From positions 1 to 5,400 of the forward strand of contig CALDTD010000062.1 of assembly GCA_937924345.1 (NCBI GenBank): a stretch of DNA of 5,400 bases, read 5' to 3'. Both the position numbers and the translations under genes were made by a program. Shown here one piece after another: positions 1 to 5,400 of the stretch. A model generated the notes under the pieces. That model was not told the DNA's origin, did not search any database, and saw only the letters and a list, made by a program, of their open reading frames with translations. Origin of the DNA: an uncultured Flavobacteriales bacterium (GTDB lineage Bacteria; Bacteroidota; Bacteroidia; Flavobacteriales_D; Parvicellaceae). Each line of letters opens with the position of its first letter. The first letter of the stretch is position 1.

Positions 1-3000
1 CCCATCCTTGTTCTTGATTAGTTGTTTCAAAAACCTTTTTCCCCCAACGATCGTAAACTGAAAAATAAATACCACTTAGATAACCTCTCACAAATAGCAT
101 ATCATTTTCTCCATCTCCATTTGGTGAAAATGCTGATGGTACAAATACATTATCTACAGGAAGAACTATAACCTCTCTGTATGATTTGGTGGAACATCCG
201 TTAGCACTATATGCTAATAATTCTATAATATAACTTCCTGTGTCGGCATAAGAATAGGTTGGATCATAGTTTGTACTATCTAAAGAACCATCTGCAAAAT
301 CCCAAACCCATCTAACATCGTCTATACTCTGATTAACAATACTCACTGTTGGATTATCAATCGTTGTGATATTTGGAGTAACTTCAAAATCAGAAATTGG
401 AAAGTCAAATGTATTAATTAAACTAAGAGATTCAACAGTATCGAAACAACCAACGGAATTTTCGACAATCAATTTTACATCATAAGTTCCTGCAGCATTG
501 TAGCAATACCCTTCAAATTTATTACTTCCTTCTCTAAGTACATTTTCAAACTGCCAATTCCATCCTGTTATCGCTAAACTATCTTCAGAATTACTAATAA
601 AATTAATACATATTGGTGCGCACCCACCTGTTGTATCTTGTGTAAATATAGCCGTAGGTTTGTGTTTTACTTTTATGGTATCTATTAAAAAACTTACACA
701 ACCTTGATCAGAGATCACTTCTAAGCTCACTTCATAATCTCCATGCTGTTCATAATTAAAACTTGGATTTTCTTGAGCTGAATTCGAGTTATTTACATCT
801 CCAAAAGACCAAGAGAAACCTGTGTTACTGCCTGCTGTAATTACTGAAGTATTTGTGAATTGAGTTGGTAATTCATTTACACAAACTTCTGACGCCACAT
901 AACTAACTTCTGGCAAAGGATAAACAGTAACCGACTGCTGTATTTCATCTGTACAGTTTTCATTAGAAATAACAGTTAAAGTCACATCATACTCACCATC
1001 ATTTTGATATACATAAGTTGGTGATTGAATTGTTGAAGGGTTAGATTGATCGTCGAAATCCCAAATCCATTGTGCTATATTACTCGGTGTATTAATAGTG
1101 CTAGCATCGGTAAAAGGAATTGCCTCTTCTAAACAATCATTGTTTGTTATAAAATTTGCGATTGGAACAGGGTGAATTATTATGCTTTGGCTGGTGGTGT
1201 CTTTACAAGAGTTAGCTGTTGAAACAATCAACTCAACAGTAAAAGTTCCATCACTATTATAGTTATTTGTTTCGTTTTGATAATTTCCCGTACTATTATC
1301 GCCAAAACTCCAGTTCCAATCAATAATTATACCTGAGTTAATTGAGGATAAATCAATAAATTCTGCAGTTGTATCTTGACAAACGTTATTCGTAGAAAAG
1401 TTAGCTATTGGAACTTCAAATACCTCAACAGTTTGAGATATAGAATCAAAACAACCATTGGCTGTACCTACTATCTCTGTTATATTTTGCGGGCCGTAAT
1501 TATTGAAAGTGTAATAAGGTGTTGAAGAAGTAGATTGAACAGGATGTGTTACACTTTCACCAAAATTCCATGCATGCGTTGATATCACATCGTTTAGAAC
1601 AGTAGAAGCGTCTACAAATAAAAGAGAATCATATAAACATTTAGGTTGAAAAGTAAAATTAGCTGTTGGTTTTGGAAAAACTAAAACTGGCATAGTCGTA
1701 TCTTTAGCGCACCCCAATGCACTAGTTACAGTTAACTTAGAAATATAATTCCCAGCCGTAAATGCATGTGTAGAATTTTGTGTACTATAATCCTCAATTC
1801 CGTCATTATCGATATCCCAGCTCCACTGACTAATTGTAGAGCCTAGAACTGATGATCCATCAGTATAAACGACAGCATCATATTCACAGCTATCAACTAA
1901 ACTAAATTGAGCAATTGGTAGAGGGTAAATTTCAATATTTTTTAAAATGGTATCAACACAATTATTATTTGAAGTTACAACTAGTTCCACTTCATAGACT
2001 CCTGAAGTATCATAGTTTGTTGTTTCATTTTCTAATATTCCTGTTAACGTATTTCCAAACTCCCAATTCCAATTATCAATTGTTCCATTGGTAATTGTAG
2101 ATGCATTAGTAAAATTGGCAATCGCTTCTTGACAAACACTTCCGGTGTTAAAATTAGCATTGGGGATTTCGTATACTTCTACTGTTTGCGTTAATGTATC
2201 TAAACATCCATCTGTTGTAACTATAATCTCGGTAACTTGGTAATCTCCAGATGTTGAATAAGTATAGTAAGGGTTGACTAAAACAGACTGTATAGGAGGG
2301 GTAATTGACTCACCGAAATTCCACCCATGACTTGCTATAAAATAATCGGTTCCGTTTGTAGAACCTGTAAAAGATAATGAGTCATAAGCACAGTCTGATT
2401 GATAAGTAAAATTAGACTGGGGCTTTGCATAAGTCAAAACATTCATAATTGTATCTTTTTTACACCCTAAATTAGTTGTAACCTCTAACTTAGTTGTATA
2501 GTTACCAGTTGTAAAAAAATGTGAAGGATTTTGGGTATTATAATCCTGAGTCCCGTCATTATCGACATCCCAACTCCAACCAGTAATGGCTTGAGGAAAG
2601 GTCACAGTCGATTCATCGGTATAAACTACAGCATCATATTCGCAGCTATCAACTAAACTAAATTGAGCGGTTGGAATGTCTCCTACCAAAACATTAATTG
2701 TATCAGATGTTTTACATAATGGAGCAAAGAAAATATCATCAATTGCAAAATCATTACCATTTCCAGTATTTTGGTTTAGAATACAAACTTCTATTGTCGT
2801 ATTTGTTCCTGAATTCCAGATTTCGTAAAACTGCTCCCATTGACAAGTCGTAGAATTAAAGTTTAATAGATCCCCTACAGGCATACCATTAATTGAGAAT
2901 TGTAAAACACCTGGATCTAAGTTATAAATAGCTTGCCCCCATAAAGAAAAAACATAATCCGTATTTTGAGAAACTTGAATCTCTTGACACCAAACAAACT

Positions 3001-4777
3001 CATTGGGAGTAATTGCTCCGTTTACAATCATCATATTTCCACTTCCAGTTGTATGATCTGGACAATTAGACCAAGCACCATTATGAACAGGTGGACTCGT
3101 ATTTACAGTATATTGGCCTTCTCCAGTATTTGTAGTTGTAAAATACTCGTAATCACTAGAAAAGCCCACATTTCCATCTTCAAAATCACCATTTACAATT
3201 AGGTTCTGCCCTATATTTGCTACTTCAACAATGTACTCTCCCGTAGTATCAGCAAAAAAAGTTTGACTATCATCTCCATTATGCCAAGTGTAAAAATCAT
3301 ATCCAACTCCAGCATCCAATGTTAAATTTCCTCCTTCACAAAAAACGGTATCATTTCCTAAATTGACATCATTAACAGCTGTTATAGTTATTGTATCTAT
3401 AATGGAATCTATATAACAGGGATAATGAACTGCTGCCATTACTGCATACTCTCCAGGAGAAGAAAACTGTATCGAAGGCTCTAAAACATTAGAGTTTGGA
3501 GAACTAGGCAGTGCCGTCCCAACTGATGTCCAGAACCAATCGATATTATTAACATCGTCAACATTATTTAATTTTAGATTTGTTTGGTCATTAAAACAGA
3601 GGTAAGAAGACTGTATTTTTTTTTCAGCAATCAATAAAAATGATGGAAATGCGGGCAATCCTAGTTTAGATGACATATTTTCATTATTAAAAGAATTCAC
3701 TCCCCCTATTAACACCCCATTATCATTATAATTACACCCCGTACCTAAAACATTTGGGCTATTGATTACACCTAATCTTGTTTGGTTTTGTAAGGCTGCA
3801 TAAATCTTACCATTTGGGCCTAGTTGAATTCCACACATTTTGTATCTTTCATTATTTGCTGTTGTTCCTATTATTGTTTGAGAAGCTAAAAAATCAGTTT
3901 GCGTTGTAGTCGTTAAATCAAATTGATAAATATTCTGATCGTTTAAATATGTAGAATATAAAACATTACTATTTGGAGAAAACTCTAATGAATATCCTCC
4001 AATATTTGCAGTATATCTATGTGTTACAAATCCAGTAGCGTTATTAAAGTCATATACATTTGTTCGGTTTCTACTGGAACCATTTGAAGCTATCCCAACA
4101 AATTTACTATTCGATGAGACCTTAATTGATCCCCAACCAGAACCTATCACAGGCCCTGTAGTACTTACAACAGGAGTCATGTTAACTCCAGAAGAAGTAA
4201 GGCTATAAGCTAAAACATTATTATTATCCACTGGCTTTCCAATGATCCAATAATCGCAACCATTTGCATGTTTAGCAAGATTAGCTCCTTCCATCGTAGT
4301 TGTTCCAAAAAGTAAAGTGTTTTTACTTCCGTTAACAATATCTCCAGTTCCACCGTTTAAAGTCATATCTACTTCCGAAAACCGAACTCCATTACCACCA
4401 CGACCATAATCAATAGTGACAATAATATAATTATCATACCTTTTTAAACTATAATTATAAGTACCTGGCTTTGGAGATATAATTGCAGATTGAGTAGAAC
4501 TTCTACTTCCAGTTAACCCTGTACCATTTGGCATTACATTATGATTTGCATCAAAAACAGTAGACCCATCTGTATAAAAAACTAAATTACCATCTTTGTC
4601 ACTAACTGAAGCAGAACCTTCAGTAGTAATTAACCTTCCATCATTTAAAATAGTTGGAGGATCAGTAGAAAAGCTTAAACCTGCGTAATTACCAAAATAC
4701 CAGTTATTTCCTTCACCTTGACCAAAATAGACTGCAGTAACAAAAAGCAAAAAGACAAACAGTAACTTTCTTCTCAT
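1..4777 (-). CDS. Giant T9SS-exported surface protein: beta-propeller, jelly roll, ten PKD domains, type B sorting domain (3' end cut by the window)
   Basis: One open frame of 1592 codons runs without a stop to the window edge. Visible order: signal peptide (1-20); propeller-like region (about 22-384); PKD/Ig-like domain (385-466); Ig-like domain (about 470-520); jelly roll with NGDFE at 529-533 (525-688); ten PKD-type domains (701-1539); start of a gliding-motility-associated/CHU_C sorting domain with FSPNGDGEND at 1550-1559. Proteins of this family are exported across the inner membrane by Sec and across the outer membrane by T9SS, then anchored or released. The type B domain usually has about 85-90 residues, so about 35 are probably missing and the full protein would be near 1,630. 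The start at 4777 is chosen because the signal peptide follows at once. An in-frame ATG at 4807 would add ten residues but lies upstream of the -7 promoter box. No catalytic motif was seen, so an adhesin or binding role is inferred. Family assignment is firm; ligand and exact function are unknown. Confidence 0.93.
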   Translation of the reverse strand, partial: MRRKLLFVFLLFVTAVYFGQGEGNNWYFGNYAGLSFSTDPPTILNDGRLITTEGSASVSDKDGNLVFYTDGSTVFDANHNVMPNGTGLTGSRSSTQSAIISPKPGTYNYSLKRYDNYIIVTIDYGRGGNGVRFSEVDMTLNGGTGDIVNGSKNTLLFGTTTMEGANLAKHANGCDYWIIGKPVDNNNVLAYSLTSSGVNMTPVVSTTGPVIGSGWGSIKVSSNSKFVGIASNGSSRNRTNVYDFNNATGFVTHRYTANIGGYSLEFSPNSNVLYSTYLNDQNIYQFDLTTTTQTDFLASQTIIGTTANNERYKMCGIQLGPNGKIYAALQNQTRLGVINSPNVLGTGCNYNDNGVLIGGVNSFNNENMSSKLGLPAFPSFLLIAEKKIQSSYLCFNDQTNLKLNNVDDVNNIDWFWTSVGTALPSSPNSNVLEPSIQFSSPGEYAVMAAVHYPCYIDSIIDTITITAVNDVNLGNDTVFCEGGNLTLDAGVGYDFYTWHNGDDSQTFFADTTGEYIVEVANIGQNLIVNGDFEDGNVGFSSDYEYFTTTNTGEGQYTVNTSPPVHNGAWSNCPDHTTGSGNMMIVNGAITPNEFVWCQEIQVSQNTDYVFSLWGQAIYNLDPGVLQFSINGMPVGDLLNFNSTTCQWEQFYEIWNSGTNTTIEVCILNQNTGNGNDFAIDDIFFAPLCKTSDTINVLVGDIPTAQFSLVDSCEYDAVVYTDESTVTFPQAITGWSWDVDNDGTQDYNTQNPSHFFTTGNYTTKLEVTTNLGCKKDTIMNVLTYAKPQSNFTYQSDCAYDSLSFTGSTNGTDYFIASHGWNFGESITPPIQSVLVNPYYTYSTSGDYQVTEIIVTTDGCLDTLTQTVEVYEIPNANFNTGSVCQEAIANFTNASTITNGTIDNWNWEFGNTLTGILENETTNYDTSGVYEVELVVTSNNNCVDTILKNIEIYPLPIAQFSLVDSCEYDAVVYTDGSSVLGSTISQWSWDIDNDGIEDYSTQNSTHAFTAGNYISKLTVTSALGCAKDTTMPVLVFPKPTANFTFQPKCLYDSLLFVDASTVLNDVISTHAWNFGESVTHPVQSTSSTPYYTFNNYGPQNITEIVGTANGCFDSISQTVEVFEVPIANFSTNNVCQDTTAEFIDLSSINSGIIIDWNWSFGDNSTGNYQNETNNYNSDGTFTVELIVSTANSCKDTTSQSIIIHPVPIANFITNNDCLEEAIPFTDASTINTPSNIAQWIWDFDDQSNPSTIQSPTYVYQNDGEYDVTLTVISNENCTDEIQQSVTVYPLPEVSYVASEVCVNELPTQFTNTSVITAGSNTGFSWSFGDVNNSNSAQENPSFNYEQHGDYEVSLEVISDQGCVSFLIDTIKVKHKPTAIFTQDTTGGCAPICINFISNSEDSLAITGWNWQFENVLREGSNKFEGYCYNAAGTYDVKLIVENSVGCFDTVESLSLINTFDFPISDFEVTPNITTIDNPTVSIVNQSIDDVRWVWDFADGSLDSTNYDPTYSYADTGSYIIELLAYSANGCSTKSYREVIVLPVDNVFVPSAFSPNGDGENDMLFVRGYLSGIYFSVYDRWGKKVFETTNQEQGW
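2..160 (-). other. T9SS type B C-terminal sorting domain (first 53 residues)
   Basis: Residues 1540-1592 read LPVDNVFVPSAFSPNGDGEND, then LFVRG, then IYFSVYDRWGKKVFETT and QGW. F-x-P-N-G-D-G-x-N-D, followed by an I-x-F-x-V-Y-D-R-W-G-x-x-V-F strand, is the signature of the gliding-motility-associated C-terminal domain (CHU_C family). This domain directs export through the type IX secretion system. The last strands (usually G-T-Y-Y-Y and a final short basic end) lie beyond position 1. Confidence 0.95.
164..1168 (-). other. Four further PKD-type domains (D, E, F, G; residues 1204-1538)
   Basis: Domain starts are near P1205, P1289, P1374 and P1460. Core strands are WIWDFDDQ in D, FSWSFGD in E, WNWQFEN in F and WVWDFADG (1490-1497) in G. 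D, E and F keep the early and late cysteine pair; F has an extra cysteine in GGCAPICINF. G lacks the early cysteine and keeps only C1528. These domains follow the super-repeat but do not repeat its A-B-C order. They probably act as a stalk that places the N-terminal binding modules away from the cell surface. Confidence 0.8.
1169..1921 (-). repeat. PKD super-repeat, copy 2 (domains A', B', C'; residues 953-1203)
   Basis: This block matches copy 1 domain by domain. A' repeats the 18-residue string AQFSLVDSCEYDAVVYTD exactly (704-721 in copy 1, 956-973 here) and keeps the acidic loop DIDNDGIED at 988-996. B' repeats WNFGES followed by a PYYT strand, and C' repeats WNW and the NET strand. The spacing is 252 residues, with a one-codon difference inside A'. 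In the DNA, 1861-1918 aligns with 2617-2674 with 53 of 58 bases the same, including an unbroken 26-base match (1887-1912 with 2643-2668). B and C have diverged more than A. Confidence 0.88.
1922..2677 (-). repeat. PKD super-repeat, copy 1 (domains A, B, C; residues 701-952)
   Basis: Three PKD-type domains in a row: A (about 701-785), B (786-871) and C (872-952). A carries WSWDVDNDGTQD at 734-745, B carries GWNFGES at 818-824, and C carries WNWEFGN. Each begins with a proline-led linker and an aromatic strand (AQF, SNF, ANF). Each has one cysteine near the start and one near the end, for example C712/C772 in A and C796/C858 in B. The whole block recurs immediately downstream with the same A-B-C order, so the unit of duplication was three domains. 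Confidence 0.88.
2714..3205 (-). other. Carbohydrate-binding-module-like jelly-roll domain inside the giant protein
   Basis: Residues 525-688 start NLIVNGDFEDG and end with NDFAIDDIFF at 675-684. Between lie WCQEIQVSQNTDYVFSLWGQ, an FSINGMPVG strand and a TTCQWEQF strand. The N-G-D-F-E opening, the tyrosine-containing central strand and the closing D-x-x-I-D-D are the usual marks of CBM4/9-like and related jelly rolls, which often bind glycans or calcium. The fold is inferred from these landmarks only, and sugar binding is a guess by analogy. It sits just before the PKD array, as an insert between Ig-like modules. Confidence 0.6.
3218..3625 (-). other. One PKD/Ig-like domain followed by a short Ig-like domain
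   Basis: Residues 385-466 look like a diverged PKD/Ig-like fold. C394 is near the start, IDWFW at 412-416 stands in place of the usual WxWDFGD, SPGEYAVMAAV forms the G-x-Y strand at 440-450, and C454 is near the end. Residues about 470-520 are a second, different module common in this phylum: LGNDTVFCEGGNLTLDAG (473-490), YTWHNG (496-501), and TGEYIVEV (512-519). It links the propeller to the jelly roll. Both are probably structural spacers or weak binding modules; no specific ligand is implied. Confidence 0.65.
3626..4714 (-). other. N-terminal beta-propeller-like domain of large Bacteroidota PKD proteins
   Basis: Residues about 22-384 open with NNWYFGNYAGLSF and continue with EGSASVSDKDGNLVFYTDG, then GTGL and SSTQSAIISPKPG. 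Later segments read SLEFSPNSNVLYST, IYQFDL, CGIQLGPNGKIYAA and GVINSPNVLGTGCNYNDNGV. From memory, this string of phrases is the usual N-terminal module of very large Bacteroidota proteins that end in PKD repeats and a T9SS type B domain. The SPNSNxLYST and GPNGKIYAA blades resemble YVTN/WD40-type propeller strands. A binding or scaffold role outside the cell is inferred. There is no sign of an enzyme active site. Confidence 0.75.
4718..4777 (-). other. Sec signal peptide of the giant surface protein
   Basis: Residues 1-20 begin M-R-R-K, a short basic n-region, followed by a hydrophobic core of Leu, Phe and Val (about residues 5-18). Cleavage is most likely between about residues 15 and 20, either after A15 (V-T-A) or after G19 just before QGEGNN. 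The mature protein then starts with NNWYFGNYAGLSF. No cysteine follows the core, so this is not a lipoprotein signal. Confidence 0.88.
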
Positions 4778-4796
4778 AGCTATTAAATTAACGAAC

Positions 4797-4828
4797 CAAA
4801 AATACATTAATACTATACTAACTTACAA
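4797..4828 (-). promoter_or_regulatory. Bacteroidota-type promoter for the giant surface-protein gene
   Basis: On the minus strand, TATTTTTG (4804 to 4797) fits the -7 consensus TAnnTTTG exactly. TTG (4828 to 4826) lies 21 bases upstream, within the usual -33 spacing. The box ends 19 bases before the ATG at 4777, so the 5' leader would be only about 15 bases. No G-rich ribosome-binding site is present; the leader is A/T-rich, which is normal for this phylum. The TTG lies nine bases beyond the stop codon of the upstream gene, so the giant gene can be transcribed on its own. Confidence 0.65.
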
Positions 4829-4837
4829 TTTATTTAA

Positions 4838-5400
4838 CTAGAATACAAAGAGCCAAACCATACTTTTAGTAAATTGTTTTTTTCTAAGTTCTTTTTGCTT
4901 AGACTTTCCATAGTCCCAGTATGTAAAACGAACTAAATTTTCTCTCAAAGTTAAATCTTTAACAACTATATAATGCCATGGATCTTTAAAAAACGACCCC
5001 TTTATTTTCCATGCGCTAGTTCTGTACAGCGCTATTATCTGTTTATCTTGTTCTAATGCATTGTTAAAATTTTCAATAATGCTAGTGCCAATAAATAAAC
5101 TTTTAGAAACTATCAGCCCTCCCAACAACAGCTTTCCGAGTTTGACGATTTCTTTCGGCCAAGTCATGCCATCCATAGTACCTATTTTAAATCTTAAACT
5201 AGTATTTTCGACAAAACGAATACTTCCAATTAAAACCAAACTAACGCCATCAAACTCATCTACAGGTAACGCATTCTTAGCCCATTTCTTTAGATTATGG
5301 CTTCTTAAAACTTCATATTTATTAAACCTTCCAAAACCAAATTGATAAAGTGATAAAACAAAGTTTGTGATTTCTCTAATATCTTTTTTACAAGCCAAAT
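4838..5400 (-). CDS. Unrecognised basic protein, C-terminal part (5' end outside the window)
   Basis: The frame is open from the right edge to a TAG stop at 4838-4840 and gives 186 whole codons. The first whole codon is TTG (5396-5398), and no ATG occurs until well inside, so the true start probably lies beyond 5400. I do not recognise the family. Numbering from the TTG, visible traits are a hydrophobic but lysine-interrupted stretch at about 84-107, DPWHYIVVKDL at 139-149, and FTYWDYG at 158-164. A lysine/glutamine-rich segment follows (165-178), with a hydrophobic end, WLFVF. The protein is aromatic and basic. No clear membrane helix, zinc site or catalytic motif is seen. It is on the same strand as the giant gene, 60 bp ahead of it, but a separate promoter lies between them, so a shared function is not implied. 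Confidence 0.75.
   Translation of the reverse strand, partial: LACKKDIREITNFVLSLYQFGFGRFNKYEVLRSHNLKKWAKNALPVDEFDGVSLVLIGSIRFVENTSLRFKIGTMDGMTWPKEIVKLGKLLLGGLIVSKSLFIGTSIIENFNNALEQDKQIIALYRTSAWKIKGSFFKDPWHYIVVKDLTLRENLVRFTYWDYGKSKQKELRKKQFTKSMVWLFVF

Noticed and set aside
1169..2677. Repeated DNA as a CRISPR array or mobile element
   Set aside because: The repeats are in frame, about 750 bp apart, diverged, and encode PKD domains. There are no short regular repeats with spacers, no inverted ends and no transposase.
2966..3202. Plus-strand open frame of 78 codons
   Set aside because: It lies wholly opposite the jelly-roll and Ig-like coding region of the giant gene, has no signal or recognisable motif, and has low-complexity Ser/Ile/Thr-rich content typical of an antisense shadow.
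4778..4837. Rho-independent terminator for the upstream gene in the 60-bp gap
   Set aside because: No G+C-rich hairpin followed by a T run is present on the minus strand. The gap is explained by the promoter.
5061..5345. Plus-strand open frame of 94 codons
   Set aside because: It is antisense to the unrecognised minus-strand gene, which has the longer frame and ends just before a good promoter. The plus-strand protein shows no motif or promoter.
5396..5398. TTG as the true start of the unrecognised gene
   Set aside because: The frame is still open at the window edge and TTG starts are uncommon, so the start is more likely beyond 5400.
5381..5400. Possible lipoprotein box (L-A-C-K-K-D) at the right edge
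   Set aside because: The residue at -3 has a codon ending in AT, so it can only be Tyr, His, Asn or Asp and not the required Leu-like residue. No hydrophobic core can be seen because the sequence ends there.

Overview
The window is AT-rich DNA (roughly one third G+C by eye), coding almost entirely on the minus strand. It looks like Bacteroidota, most likely a flavobacterium-type organism. The evidence is a large secreted protein ending in a type IX secretion (T9SS) type B / CHU_C-like sorting domain, many PKD repeats in the style of that phylum, a promoter matching the Bacteroidota -33/-7 form (TTG and TAnnTTTG), and no purine-rich Shine-Dalgarno site before the gene.

Layout, read in the direction of transcription (right to left). 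First comes the 3' part of an unrecognised gene (5400 to 4838; its 5' end lies outside the window). Then a 60-bp gap (4837 to 4778) holds a promoter. A giant gene then starts at 4777 and runs without a stop past position 1, giving 1592 visible codons. Its protein has a signal peptide, an N-terminal beta-propeller-like region of about 360 residues, a PKD/Ig-like domain, a second short Ig-like domain, a carbohydrate-binding-module-like jelly roll, ten PKD-type domains, and the first 53 residues of the sorting domain. It is probably exported by T9SS and attached to, or released from, the cell surface, possibly as an adhesin or binding protein. The ligand cannot be read from the sequence.

The most striking structure is inside the PKD array. 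Three dissimilar PKD domains (A-B-C, about 252 residues) are duplicated in tandem as one unit (A'-B'-C'), and the similarity is still visible in the DNA. Only the A-type domains carry a DxDxDGxxD calcium-loop-like motif where PKD domains normally have W-D-F-G-D-G. I see no RNA gene, mobile element, CRISPR array or defence system, and nothing I would call a new multi-gene system.
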